The position numbers and the translations under genes were made by a program. The notes under the pieces are model-generated. The model saw nothing but the letters and a program-made list of their open reading frames with translations, did not search any database and was not told where the DNA came from. A stretch of DNA of 64,000 nt from Thermus islandicus DSM 21543. GTDB lineage: Bacteria > Deinococcota > Deinococci > Deinococcales > Thermaceae. The stretch lies in the NCBI RefSeq assembly GCF_000421625.1, contig NZ_ATXJ01000001.1:372001-436000 (forward strand), given 5' to 3'. The stretch's first letter is position 1. Each line of letters opens with the position of its first letter. Positions 24,826 to 32,518 of this stretch are shown in pieces.

Positions 24826-24831
24826 GCGCCC

Positions 24832-24849
24832 ATTATGGGGGTTTACCCT
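24832..24849. promoter_or_regulatory. Divergent -10 pair between the PfkB kinase and DUF309 genes
   Basis: Minus strand CATAAT (24832-24837) serves the kinase at 24825. Plus strand TACCCT (24844-24849) lies 7 bases before the GTG at 24857. Both messages would be leaderless, in a 31-bp gap. Confidence 0.55.
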
Positions 24850-24856
24850 GAGGGGC

Positions 24857-25138
24857 GTGGAGGTCTTGGGAGAGGCGTTGCGCCTCTGGCGGGAGGGGCG
24901 CTACTTTGAGGTCCACGAGGTGCTGGAGGAGGCCTGGCGGGAGGCGAGGGGGGAGGAGCGCCGCTTCCTCCAGGGCCTCATCCTCCTGGCCGCCGCCCTT
25001 CACCAGCAGGGGCTGGGGAAAAGCGGCCTCAGGAACCTGAGGAAGGCCGAGGCCAGGCTCAGGGGCCTCCCTTCCCCCTACCTGGGCCTGGACTGGCGGC
25101 CCCTCCTCCTGGAGGCTCGGCGTAGACTTGGGGCGTGA
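24857..25138 (+). CDS. DUF309 protein
   Basis: 93 residues from the GTG at 24857. The family motif is GRYFEVHEVLEEAWREARGEER with paired acidic/His residues, followed by FLQGLILLAAALHQQGLG. DUF309 proteins are small helical proteins of unknown function. An in-frame ATG at 24824 would add 11 residues, but it lies inside the divergent kinase start codon and before the -10 box, so GTG is favoured. The asparaginase gene starts on the last bases (GTGA overlap), which links the two products. Confidence 0.8.
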   Translation: MEVLGEALRLWREGRYFEVHEVLEEAWREARGEERRFLQGLILLAAALHQQGLGKSGLRNLRKAEARLRGLPSPYLGLDWRPLLLEARRRLGA

Positions 25139-26115
25139 AGGCGGAGGTCTTGGTCTACCGCGGCGGCCTGGTGGAAAACCGGCACCGGGCCTCTTTGGCG
25201 GTCTACGGGGAAGGGGGGCTTGTGGCCTATGCCGGGAGCCCCGCCCTGGTGAGCTACCTGCGCTCCTCGGCCAAACCCTTTCAGGCCCTGGCCCTTTTCC
25301 TCACGGGGGCGGCGGAGCGGTTCGGCCTGGACGAGGAGGAGATCGCCCTGGCCACGGCGAGCCACGACGGCACCCCCCTGCACGTAGAGGTGGCAGCCCG
25401 CTTCCTGGGAAAGCTCGGCCTGGGTCCGGAGCACCTGGTCTGCGGCACCCATCCCCCGCTTTCCAAGGAGGCCCGCCAGGCCTTGGAGCGGGCGGGGCTA
25501 GGGCCTACCCCGCTTCACCACAACTGCTCGGGCAAGCACGCGGCCATGCTGGCCGCCGCCCTGGCCCTGGGGGCGCCCACGGAGGGCTACGAGCGCCCCG
25601 AGCACCCGGTCCAGGCCCTGAACCGCAGGACGCTGGGGGCCCTCGCCGGTGCCGAACCCCTCCACGCCACGGACGGCTGCAGCGTCCCCACCTTCGCCCT
25701 GCCCCTCGCCCGGGCGGCCCGGGCCTTTTACCTCCTCGCCAGGCCGGAGGAGGCCCCCGAGGCCTACCGGGAGGCGCTCCTACGGGTGCAGGGGGCCATG
25801 CGGCGCCACCCCCACCTGGTGGCGGGGCCGGGGAGCATAGACACCCTCCTCATGGAGAGGCTGCCCCTGGTGGCGAAGCGGGGGGCGGAGGGCTACTACG
25901 GCCTGGCCCTCCTCAGCACCCCGAAGGGGCCTTTGGGCGTGGCCCTTAAGGTGGAGGACGGCTCCGCCCAGGCCCGGGAGGTGCTGGTGGTGGCCCTCCT
26001 CCGGGCCTTGGGCCTCCCTCCCGGCCCCACCCCCTGGGACCGTCCCGAGGTGAGGAACCATAGGGGGCTTCCCGTGGGCCACCTCGAGGCCCGCCTCGAG
26101 CTCGCCTGGCTCTGA
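25135..26115 (+). CDS. Type II-like asparaginase (AnsA2/PF06089 family)
   Basis: 326 residues of the asparaginase II superfamily that is unrelated to E. coli AnsB and typified by the Rhizobium etli constitutive enzymes. Motifs: YLRSSAKPFQALALF, TASHDGTPLHVE, LHHNCSGKHAAML, TDGCSVPTFALPLA and VAGPGSIDTLLM. The Ser-Ser-Ala-Lys and Cys-containing blocks are the conserved catalytic/zinc positions in the family. GTG start 25135 overlaps the DUF309 stop. Expected to hydrolyse asparagine to aspartate and ammonia; no signal peptide. Confidence 0.9.
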   Translation: MKAEVLVYRGGLVENRHRASLAVYGEGGLVAYAGSPALVSYLRSSAKPFQALALFLTGAAERFGLDEEEIALATASHDGTPLHVEVAARFLGKLGLGPEHLVCGTHPPLSKEARQALERAGLGPTPLHHNCSGKHAAMLAAALALGAPTEGYERPEHPVQALNRRTLGALAGAEPLHATDGCSVPTFALPLARAARAFYLLARPEEAPEAYREALLRVQGAMRRHPHLVAGPGSIDTLLMERLPLVAKRGAEGYYGLALLSTPKGPLGVALKVEDGSAQAREVLVVALLRALGLPPGPTPWDRPEVRNHRGLPVGHLEARLELAWL

Positions 26116-26117
26116 CG

Positions 26118-26460
26118 CTGCCCCAGCTTCCGGGGTACAAGCGGTAGCCCAGGGCGAGGAGGTCCAGGACCTTGTCCGTGGCCGCCTCCTTAAGGGAGGG
26201 GGCCATACGCTGGGAAAGGTGGGGGGCGAAGGGGAAGAGGGAGAGGAGGCTGTAGCCCCACACGGGGGCTTTGCGGCCCGTGTCAAAGACCCGGTCCACC
26301 CCTTCCATGCGGGGTCCCGGGTGGCGGAAGGGAGGGAAGTCCAGGAGGAGGAGGCCGTCCCCCAGGGCCTGGAAACCCGCCTGGCCCAGGCCCTGGGCGA
26401 CTTGGGCGAGGGCGCAGCTGGCTCGGGGTGCGGGCCAAGGGGGAGGCCACCAGGTCTGGG
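26118..26460 (-). pseudogene. Transposase-like remnant
   Basis: The frame reads GFQALGDGLLLLDFPPFRH, PRMEGVDRVFDTGRKAPVWGYSLLSLF and DKVLDLLALGYRLYPGSW. The DD-like start followed by a MEGVxxxFD block and a G-x-S-L-L-S-L strand resembles the first catalytic part of IS4/IS701-type DDE transposases. No start, no terminal repeats and no C-terminal part are present, and frames change on both sides. A non-transposase origin is possible. Confidence 0.45.
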
Positions 26461-26535
26461 GGGCTCTGGTCCCGGAGCGCGTGACCTGCCTGAAGGCCCT
26501 CCTCCCAAGGGTGAGGGTCCTCGAGGCCCCTGGGC

Positions 26536-26725
26536 CTAGCGCACCACCCGCACCTCTACCCCCGGCACCATCCCGAGCCAGCCGCGGTCGGTGGTGAGAA
26601 CAGGCAGGCGGCGCACCTTCCCAGCGGCCAAGGTGGTAGGTAGGGGCCACCTCGAGGGCGGCAACCCTCCACGCTACCCCTCCTTCCCGTCAACCCATGA
26701 CGGTTTTAGGCCGCTTCTCAGCCAT
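26536..26725 (-). pseudogene. Broken PIN-domain (VapC-like) toxin
   Basis: The start ATG at 26725 overlaps the antitoxin stop and reads MAEKRPKTVMG then TGA. Further on, in shifted frames, come ALEVAPTYHL and LAAGKVRRLPVLTTDRGWLG with VPGVEVRVVR and a stop at 26536, the usual end of PIN toxins. About 60 codons of the middle (with the catalytic Asp residues) are gone and at least one frameshift separates the rest. Confidence 0.6.
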
Positions 26726-26981
26726 CCCGCTCGGCCTCCAGCCGCCTCTCCCTCAGGAGCTCCTCGGCGAGGCTCTCCTTGAGGTCGGCGAGCTCCGCCC
26801 AGAGCTCCTCTTCCGCCCGCTCCCAGGGGATGAGGACCAGGCGCCCGTCCTCCACCAGGGCCAACAGACGGGTTCCCGGTTCCAGGCCCAGGGCCTTCCG
26901 CAAGGGGCGGGGAAGGAGAACCCTTCCCTGGGCGTCCAGGGTGAGCGTGGTGGAGTGTGTGGCCTTCACCGTGTAGCTCAT
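26718..26981 (-). CDS. AbrB/MazE-fold antitoxin (orphan)
   Basis: 87 residues. HSTTLTLDAQGRVLLPRPLRKALGLEPGTRLLALVEDGRLVLIP is a SpoVT/AbrB swapped-hairpin DNA-binding domain. The C-terminal 35 residues (EEELWAELADLKESLAEELL) form the acidic helix that would wrap around the toxin. The start codon sits inside an 18-bp palindrome that is likely its own operator. The partner toxin gene downstream is broken, so this is an antitoxin without its toxin. It is intact. Confidence 0.85.
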   Translation of the reverse strand: MSYTVKATHSTTLTLDAQGRVLLPRPLRKALGLEPGTRLLALVEDGRLVLIPWERAEEELWAELADLKESLAEELLRERRLEAERDG

Positions 26982-26988
26982 GCTACAC
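26971..26988. promoter_or_regulatory. Palindromic operator over the antitoxin start codon
   Basis: GTGTAGC-TCAT-GCTACAC, perfect 7-bp arms with 4-base centre. The centre is the start codon of the AbrB-type antitoxin (ATG on the minus strand). Such placement is typical of autorepression in toxin-antitoxin operons. Confidence 0.65.
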
Positions 26989-26996
26989 CAAACCCT

Positions 26997-27400
26997 TCAG
27001 GAACTCCCGCCCGAGAGGCCCTTCACCGGCTTTTCGTCCGGGCTGGGCCTGTAGGGGGGAGGCGGGCCGATGAAGACACTGGCCCCGTAGCCCCCGGTGA
27101 GCGTACGCAGGATGGGGTAGAAGGCCGCCGTCCTCCCCCCTGCCGGTTCGGCACCGGGGCGAGGAGCCCGGCCAGGAGGAGAGCCACCAGGCTCCACTTG
27201 ACCCGCCGGAGGCCCTACCGCCGCCTAGCAGCCCAGGAGCACCCCAGCCCACCGTGAGCCAAAAGAGGCGGGTACGCAAAACCTCCCGCAGGGCCTGTCC
27301 CGCTACACGCCTGTTCTGCTGGCGCAGCGTTTCTACCCCCAAAGGCTCCTGGTCCTGGTCTTTCAACAGCGGATCGTGGCGGGGCTTACCGCCGGGGCGG
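26997..27400 (-). pseudogene. Decayed ORF, possible membrane protein
   Basis: Pieces in different frames look coding: DQEPLGVETLRQQNRRV, QALREVLRTRLFWLTVGWG, RRVKWSLVALLLAGLLAP and FYPILRTLTGGYGASVFIG, with PYRPSPDEKPVKGL at the end. Together they suggest a protein with one or two membrane helices interrupted by at least two frameshifts. I recognise no family. The stretch between it and FUN14 (27400-27445) shows nothing. Confidence 0.4.
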
Positions 27401-27445
27401 TCAAGGGCTGAGGGCCCACAAGGCGGCGGAGGCCCTGCGGAGCCC

Positions 27446-27766
27446 TCAGCCCGCGCGGAGGCCCAGGAGGAGCCCCCCCACAAAGCTGGCCCCGAAGGGG
27501 AGGTTGTAGGTGAGCGTGGCCACGAGCCGGTGCCAGAGGCTTTGTAGTCCAGACTGCTGCAGGAGGGGCTCCACGTCCTTTTGGATGCGGGTCCAGTCCA
27601 CCTCCACGTAGCCGGCCTGGGCCAGGAGCTGGAGGGCGATGAAGAGCAGGCCGAGGACGACGGCAAGGGCGCGCCCCACCTTTTTCAGGGCGTAGCCCAC
27701 GGCGTACCCTGCCAGGCCGCCAAAGGTGATCTGGCCCAGGTAAGGGGCAAGGTTGGGCAGCTCCAC
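27446..27766 (-). CDS. FUN14-domain membrane protein
   Basis: 106 residues from the GTG at 27766. NLAPYLGQITFGGLAGYAVGYALKK is the conserved Gly-rich first helix of FUN14 proteins, followed by VGRALAVVLGLLFIALQLL and, at the end, FGASFVGGLLLGLRAG. In bacteria the function of these small membrane proteins is unknown; the eukaryotic relative FUNDC1 acts in mitophagy. A longer frame upstream has no supporting start. TAGGGT lies 7 bases before the GTG, consistent with a leaderless message. Confidence 0.75.
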   Translation of the reverse strand: MELPNLAPYLGQITFGGLAGYAVGYALKKVGRALAVVLGLLFIALQLLAQAGYVEVDWTRIQKDVEPLLQQSGLQSLWHRLVATLTYNLPFGASFVGGLLLGLRAG

Positions 27767-27811
27767 GCCCCTCACCCTAGCCGGGAAGGGACGCTTTCGC
27801 AAGGGCAGGGC

Positions 27812-27840
27812 TTGACTTTCTCCCCGGGGTGTGGGATAGT
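27812..27840 (+). promoter_or_regulatory. Promoter of the cold shock gene
   Basis: TTGACT (27812-27817), 17-bp spacer, GATAGT (27835-27840). The leader of about 40 nt carries GGAG before the ATG at 27888, unlike most genes here. Confidence 0.75.
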
Positions 27841-27887
27841 TAGGAGTCCCGGGAGGACCAACTGGGTTTTCGGGATGAAGGAGAAAC

Positions 27888-28094
27888 ATGAAGAAGGGTA
27901 CCGTCAAGTGGTTTAACGCGGAAAAGGGCTACGGGTTCATCCAGCAGGAAGAGGGTCCGGATGTGTTTGTGCACTTCACGGCCATAGAGGCCGAAGGCTT
28001 CCGCACCCTGAACGAGGGGGAGCGGGTGGAGTTTGAGGTGGAGCCCGGCCGGGGCGGCAAGGGGCCCCAGGCCAAGAAGGTGCGGCGCATCTAA
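27888..28094 (+). CDS. Cold shock protein (CspA family)
   Basis: 68 residues, the usual length. RNP1-like motif KGYGFIQQ and RNP2 VFVHFTAI are intact and the protein begins [14 protein letters not shown]. It binds single-stranded RNA or DNA and acts as an RNA chaperone. It is a single gene bounded by a canonical promoter with leader and a strong palindromic terminator. Confidence 0.96.
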   Translation: MKKGTVKWFNAEKGYGFIQQEEGPDVFVHFTAIEAEGFRTLNEGERVEFEVEPGRGGKGPQAKKVRRI

Positions 28095-28119
28095 CCCCAC
28101 CCCCTTAAGGCCGGTGAAA

Positions 28120-28149
28120 GGGAAAGGCCCCCTCGAGGGGGCCTTTCCC
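28120..28149. terminator. Terminator after the cold shock gene
   Basis: GGGAAAGGCCCCC-TCGA-GGGGGCCTTTCCC is a perfect 13-bp stem followed by TT. The surE -10 box begins 2 bases later. Confidence 0.75.
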
Positions 28150-28150
28150 T

Positions 28151-28156
28151 TAGGCT
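28151..28156 (+). promoter_or_regulatory. -10 box TAGGCT of surE (leaderless)
   Basis: TAGGCT ends 6 bases before the ATG at 28163, directly after the cold shock terminator. Confidence 0.5.
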
Positions 28157-28162
28157 AAGGGC

Positions 28163-28921
28163 ATGCGCATCCTGGTCTCCAACGACGACGGCATCTTCTC
28201 CCCCGGCATCAAGGCCCTGGGGCTGGCCATGCGGGCCCTGGGGGAGGTCTACGTGGTGGCCCCCGACGTGGAGCGGTCGGCGGTGGGCCACGGCATTACC
28301 GTGCGCCATCCCCTGCGCTTCAAGCACACGCAGAGCGCCGGGTTCGGGGAGATCCCCGCCTACCGGGTGGACGGCACCCCGGCGGACTGCGTGGTCCTGG
28401 GGGTCCACCTCCTGGGGTGGCCGGACCTCTTGGTCTCCGGCATCAACCTCGGGGTGAACCTCGGCCTGGACCTCACCCACTCGGGCACGGTGGCCGCGGC
28501 CCTCGAGGGGGCCTCCTTGGGCATTCCCTCCCTCGCCTTTAGCCTGGACACCTCGGGGGAGGAGCTGAACTTTGCCCGTGCGGCAGAGTGGGCGGTGCGC
28601 CTGGCCCGGCGGGTGGCGGAACGGGGGCTGCCCAAGGGGGTCCTCCTCAACGTGAACTTTCCCGCCGGCGCCCCCAAGGGGGTCCTCGTCACCCGCCTCT
28701 CCACCCACCGCTTTGAGGACCGGGTGGTGGAGCGCCTGGACCCCGAGGGGAGGCCCTACTACTGGATCGCCGGGACCCCTGTGGGGGAAGAGGAGGAGGG
28801 CACGGACCTTTGGGCGGTGCGCCGGGGCTACATCTCCGTCACCCCGGTGAGCCTGGACTTCACCGCCTTGGACTTCCTCCCCGAGCTTGCCCGGTGGCTT
28901 GGGGTCCCGGAAGGCCCCTAG
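28163..28921 (+). CDS. surE: 5'-nucleotidase SurE
   Basis: 252 residues. SurE is a metal-dependent phosphatase acting on nucleoside 5'- or 3'-monophosphates. The family start MRILVSNDDGIFSPGI (metal-binding DD), APDVERSAVGHGITV, GTPADCV, SGINLGVNLGLDLTHSGTVAAA and SLDTSG are all present. It converges with the SAM hydrolase gene, overlapping by 4 bp. Confidence 0.96.
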   Translation: MRILVSNDDGIFSPGIKALGLAMRALGEVYVVAPDVERSAVGHGITVRHPLRFKHTQSAGFGEIPAYRVDGTPADCVVLGVHLLGWPDLLVSGINLGVNLGLDLTHSGTVAAALEGASLGIPSLAFSLDTSGEELNFARAAEWAVRLARRVAERGLPKGVLLNVNFPAGAPKGVLVTRLSTHRFEDRVVERLDPEGRPYYWIAGTPVGEEEEGTDLWAVRRGYISVTPVSLDFTALDFLPELARWLGVPEGP

Positions 28922-29694
28922 AGCAGGCGGACGGGCATCCCCTCCCGGAGGCCCAGGGCCTCCCGGGCGTTACCCCGGTTCACGGCGATCTCCAGAAGCC
29001 CCGCGCTTCCTAAGTAGGCCAAGACCTCCCCTTCCGCCGCCTCGCCGAAGGTGCGCAGGACCCGCACCCGCCTCCCCGCCACTTCCACAAAGCTCCCCAA
29101 AGGGGCGGCGAGGAGGGTGGTGATGGCGTTGCCGAAGCGGTCAAAGGTGAGGACCTCGCCCCAAGGCCCCGGGCTCAGGGCGAGGGGTAGCCGGAGGAGG
29201 CCTTCCGGGGCGACCTCCGGGCCCAGGGCTTCGGGGGGTAGGTCCAGGGCCAGGTGGGCCGCAGCGGGGGCAAAGCGGTCGCGGCCGTGGAAGGTGTGCG
29301 CCCCCGGGCGCCAGCCAGGAAGGGGCTCCACGCCTTTGGGCCTGGGCGGGACTACCTCTTCCAGGAGGAAGGCCCGCTTGGGGGGGTCCAGAAGCCAGGC
29401 CAGGCTGAAGAGGCCGTTGTCGGGGCCCACGTACCACCGCCTCCCCAAGGCGGCGATGGCCCTTCTCGCCGTGCCCACCCCCGGGTCCACCACCGCCAGG
29501 ACCACCGCCCCCTCGGGCAGGTAGGGCACGGCCTCAAAGAGGGCGTAGGCGGCCCGGCGCAGGTCCCCCGGGGGCAGGGCGTGGGCCAGGTCGGCCACCC
29601 TCGCCCCTGGGGCCCGCTCCTCCAACACCGCCCGCACCACCCCCGCGTAGGGGTCCTCGAGGCCGAAGTCCGAGAGGAAGAAGACGGGCCGCAT
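28918..29694 (-). CDS. SAM hydroxide adenosyltransferase (DUF62)
   Basis: 258 residues. The DUF62 family splits S-adenosylmethionine to adenosine and methionine using water. Motifs: FLSDFGLEDPYAGVVRA, VVDPGVGTARRAIAA, VGPDNGLFSLA, HTFHGRDRFAPAAAHLA, FDRFGNAITTLL and GSAGLLEIAVNRGNA. The start codon is 3 bases after the TPR/CPBP-like gene stop, so they share a transcript. Confidence 0.93.
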   Translation of the reverse strand: MRPVFFLSDFGLEDPYAGVVRAVLEERAPGARVADLAHALPPGDLRRAAYALFEAVPYLPEGAVVLAVVDPGVGTARRAIAALGRRWYVGPDNGLFSLAWLLDPPKRAFLLEEVVPPRPKGVEPLPGWRPGAHTFHGRDRFAPAAAHLALDLPPEALGPEVAPEGLLRLPLALSPGPWGEVLTFDRFGNAITTLLAAPLGSFVEVAGRRVRVLRTFGEAAEGEVLAYLGSAGLLEIAVNRGNAREALGLREGMPVRLL

Positions 29695-29697
29695 GGC

Positions 29698-31146
29698 CTA
29701 GAAGCGCCGGAGCCAGGGGGTGGGGAGGAGGGAGAGGACCACCCCGGCCACCACCCAGCCCAAAGCCGTCCCCAGGACCCCCTCCGTGCGGTTCTTGACC
29801 CAGAGGAGCCCGGCCCCCAGGAGGAAGAGGAGGAGGGTGGGGCCGGGCACCGCCAGGGCGAAGAGGAGGGCGGAAAGGTAGGGGGAGAGGCTCCGGTAGC
29901 GCTCGCGGAAGACCAGGGGAACGAGGCCGCGGAAGAAGGGTTCCATCAGGGCCAGGCCCAGGAAGGCGAGGAGGTGGAGGGGTAGGGTGGAAAACCCGAG
30001 GAGGGGGCGCAGCGCCCCGTAGGCGTAGAGGCCCAGGAGCAAGGCAGGCCCTACCCAGAACCCTTCCACCCAGCCCTCGAGGGGCCCCAGGATGGAGGCG
30101 AGCCGGGACCGTTGCCAAAGGAGGAGGCCGAGGAAAAGGAGGAGGCCGTAGACCAGGTAGAAGCTTGGCAAGAGCTGGTCCCGCTGGTAGGGCGTGACCA
30201 GGGCCAGGCCGTTGCCGAAGAGGACCTTGCCCAGGGCGAAGGCCAGGCCCAAGGCCACGAGCAGGGCCAGAAGGAGGAAGGCGTAAAGGCTTCCCGGCCC
30301 CGGCAAGGGGTTCTCCACCACTTCCACGGTGCGCAGGGGCTCAATGCGGCTTTCCCCCAGAAGGACGAGGACCAGGAAGGCGAGGAGGCCCAGGACCCAG
30401 GGCCAGGCCCGGGCCAGGAGGAGGCCAGGGAGGTTCTCCAGGCTGGAGAGTTGCCGCAACGCCGCCTGGCCCCGGGCCCAGTCCCCCTGGCCGAAGTAGG
30501 CCAAGGCGAGGGTGGCCAGGGCCCGGCGCTGGAGCTCGGGCCTTTGCGCGAGCCCTGGGAGGACCTCCTCCAGAAGGGCTGCCCCTTCCTGGGGCCTCCC
30601 CATGAGGAAGAGGAGGCGCCCCTGCTCCAGCCTTTCTTCCAGCGTGGAGCCCAAGGCGGCGAGGCCGAGCTCGGGCCTTCCCGTGGCCAGGTGGAGCCGG
30701 GCCAGGAGGAGCCGGACCTCAGGGGTAAGGGGAAGCCCTTGGGCCTCCCTAAGGGCCTCCTCGGGGCGCCCCAGGGCCTCGAGGGCCAGGGCCCGCAGGC
30801 GCCTTCCCTCGGGGGTCGGGGGGAGGGCAAGCCTCAGGACCTCCCCGGGCCTGCCCTTCAGGAGCCAGAACCTGGCCCGGAGGAGGGGGGCTTCGGGGTC
30901 CTCCCCCAGGCGCTCCAGGTAGGCTTCCGCCTGGGAAAGCTCCTCCTTGTCCAGGTGGATGCGGGTGAGGAGGCGGAGGGTGGGCCGGTGGGCGGGATCG
31001 CTCGCCAGGGCCAGCTCGCAGGTAGCCTGGGCGCTTTCCAAGGCGTTCTGCTCGTAGAACCGCTCGCAGCGGAGGTAATACTCGTCCGCTCCCTGGGCCA
31101 GGGCGGCCAGCCCAAGGAGCCCAAAGAGCCCCCAGATAAGCCTCAT
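29698..31146 (-). CDS. Exported TPR protein with C-terminal membrane domain (CPBP-like)
   Basis: 482 residues from the ATG at 31146. A signal peptide (RLIWGLFGLLGLAALAQG) is followed by TPR-like helical repeats to about residue 230 (ALESAQATCELALASDPAH and further pairs), then a membrane domain of about eight helices. Near residue 405 the sequence LALMEPFFRGLVPLVFRERY has the spacing of the CPBP (CAAX protease-like) EExxxR motif but with Met in place of the first Glu, and the later conserved His blocks are not clear. This arrangement, an exported TPR domain followed by an intramembrane region, is not one I recognise. Leaderless: TACACT ends 7 bases before the start. Confidence 0.65.
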   Translation of the reverse strand: MRLIWGLFGLLGLAALAQGADEYYLRCERFYEQNALESAQATCELALASDPAHRPTLRLLTRIHLDKEELSQAEAYLERLGEDPEAPLLRARFWLLKGRPGEVLRLALPPTPEGRRLRALALEALGRPEEALREAQGLPLTPEVRLLLARLHLATGRPELGLAALGSTLEERLEQGRLLFLMGRPQEGAALLEEVLPGLAQRPELQRRALATLALAYFGQGDWARGQAALRQLSSLENLPGLLLARAWPWVLGLLAFLVLVLLGESRIEPLRTVEVVENPLPGPGSLYAFLLLALLVALGLAFALGKVLFGNGLALVTPYQRDQLLPSFYLVYGLLLFLGLLLWQRSRLASILGPLEGWVEGFWVGPALLLGLYAYGALRPLLGFSTLPLHLLAFLGLALMEPFFRGLVPLVFRERYRSLSPYLSALLFALAVPGPTLLLFLLGAGLLWVKNRTEGVLGTALGWVVAGVVLSLLPTPWLRRF

Positions 31147-31153
31147 GGACTCC

Positions 31154-31159
31154 AGTGTA
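31154..31159 (-). promoter_or_regulatory. -10 box TACACT of the TPR/CPBP-like gene
   Basis: TACACT on the minus strand ends 7 bases before the ATG at 31146. Confidence 0.5.
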
Positions 31160-31168
31160 CGCCCCCCT

Positions 31169-31196
31169 TTGCCAAAAGTTTTAGACCGGGTATAAT
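31169..31196 (+). promoter_or_regulatory. Promoter of the second TPR gene
   Basis: TTGCCA (31169-31174), 16-bp spacer, consensus TATAAT (31191-31196). It is divergent from the TPR/CPBP-like gene and lies 8 bases before GTG 31205. Confidence 0.7.
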
Positions 31197-31204
31197 CCCT
31201 TTGG

Positions 31205-31918
31205 GTGAAACCCATGAGAAAGGCCCTAATCCTCTCCTTCCTGAGCGGTGCTTTGTCCTTCGCCCTGGCCCAGGCCTCCCAGGTGGCCTCCCTGGTGGAC
31301 GGGGGGCGCTTCCAGGAGGCCTACGAGGCGGGCATGAGGCTAGGGACGCCCGAGGCCCTAGCCCTGGCGGCCAAGGCGGCGAGCTTCTACGCCCTGTACC
31401 AGGCCAAGGACGAGGAGAAGCGGGCCTGGTTTGAGAAGGCAGAGCGGGCCGCCTCCCAGGCCATCGCCAAGGCCCCGGACTATCCCGAGGGCTACTTTGA
31501 ACGGGCCCGGGCTCTGGGGCGGCTCGCCCAGTACAAGGGCGTCCTCGAGGCCTTGGCGGAGGGGCTCGCCCCCAGGATCCGGAGCGACCTGGAAAGGACC
31601 CTGAAGCTCAAGCCAGACCACGCCGGAGCCATGGTGGCCCTGGCCCTGTGGCACTTTGAGCTGGTGCAAAAAGGCTGGCTGGTGGCCGCCACCCAGGGGG
31701 CCGACGGGGGCAGGGTGGAGCCCCTGATGCGGCGGGCCATTGAGCTGGAACCCGACGGCATCATCCACCGGGTGGAGTACGCCCGGGTCCTTTCCGCCTG
31801 GGGGAAGAGGGAAGAGGCCAGGAAGCAGCTGGAAATGGCCCTCTCCCTTCCCGCCCGGACCGCTTCTGACCGCTACGACCAAGAAAGGGCCCGCCAGGAG
31901 CTTGCCAAGCTGAAGTAG
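31205..31918 (+). CDS. Exported TPR-repeat protein
   Basis: 237 residues from the GTG at 31205 (an ATG three codons later is an alternative). The signal peptide MRKALILSFLSGALSFALAQ is followed by helical repeats: AYEAGMRLGTPEALALAAK, AERAASQAIAKAPDYPEGYFERARALG, RTLKLKPDHAGAMVALALWHF, AIELEPDGIIHRVEYARVLSAWG, a TPR pattern. Probably a periplasmic scaffold; partner unknown. A strong TATAAT promoter precedes it. It faces the other TPR gene in divergent orientation. Confidence 0.78.
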   Translation: MKPMRKALILSFLSGALSFALAQASQVASLVDGGRFQEAYEAGMRLGTPEALALAAKAASFYALYQAKDEEKRAWFEKAERAASQAIAKAPDYPEGYFERARALGRLAQYKGVLEALAEGLAPRIRSDLERTLKLKPDHAGAMVALALWHFELVQKGWLVAATQGADGGRVEPLMRRAIELEPDGIIHRVEYARVLSAWGKREEARKQLEMALSLPARTASDRYDQERARQELAKLK

Positions 31919-31921
31919 CCC

Positions 31922-32518
31922 CTACTTGGGGGTAGGGAGGCGGAGGCCGAGCCTCCGCCCGAAGATCCGAAGGAGCCCCGTGGTTAGGGCCCCCAGGAAC
32001 AAGGCCCCTTCCGGGTAGCTTCCGTGGAGGGCGTAGACCATCAAGGCCCCCACCCAGGCCGCCGAGGCGTAGAGGTCCCCCGCCCGGTAGAGGATCCCCG
32101 GCACCTCCCCGGAAAGGACGTCCCGCAACACCCCACCCCCCACCCCGGAAAGGGTGCCCGCCAGGGCCACGCCAAAGGGGCCGAGGCCCGCCTGAAGGCC
32201 CCTTTCCGCCCCTAAGGCGGCGAAGAGGCCCAGGCCCAGGGTATCCAGGTAGTGGATGAGGGGTCCCAGGGCGTGCACCCTGGGGTGGAAGCGGAAGACC
32301 AGAAGCCCGGTGAGGACCACGCTCCACAAAAGGGGCTCGTTCCTGAGGGCCGTGGGAGGTAGGGTGCCCACCAGGACGTCCCGGATGGACCCGCCCCCCA
32401 CGGCGGTCACCGTGGCCAGGACCAGAACCCCCAAGAGGTCAAACCCCTTCTCCACCCCCTTGAGGGCCCCGGTGGCGGCGAAGGCCAGGGTGCCGAGCCA
32501 GACCAGTCCCTCAACCAT
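31922..32518 (-). CDS. UPF0126/TRIC-type membrane protein
   Basis: 198 residues, seven helices in two repeats each carrying the signature: TAVGGGSIRDVLVGTLPP in the first half and LSGVGGGVLRDVLSGEVPGIL in the second. The family is related to trimeric intracellular cation channels; some bacterial members were described as glycine transporters. Here the substrate is unknown. It overlaps ispF by 8 bp and is probably co-transcribed with it. Confidence 0.85.
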   Translation of the reverse strand: MVEGLVWLGTLAFAATGALKGVEKGFDLLGVLVLATVTAVGGGSIRDVLVGTLPPTALRNEPLLWSVVLTGLLVFRFHPRVHALGPLIHYLDTLGLGLFAALGAERGLQAGLGPFGVALAGTLSGVGGGVLRDVLSGEVPGILYRAGDLYASAAWVGALMVYALHGSYPEGALFLGALTTGLLRIFGRRLGLRLPTPK

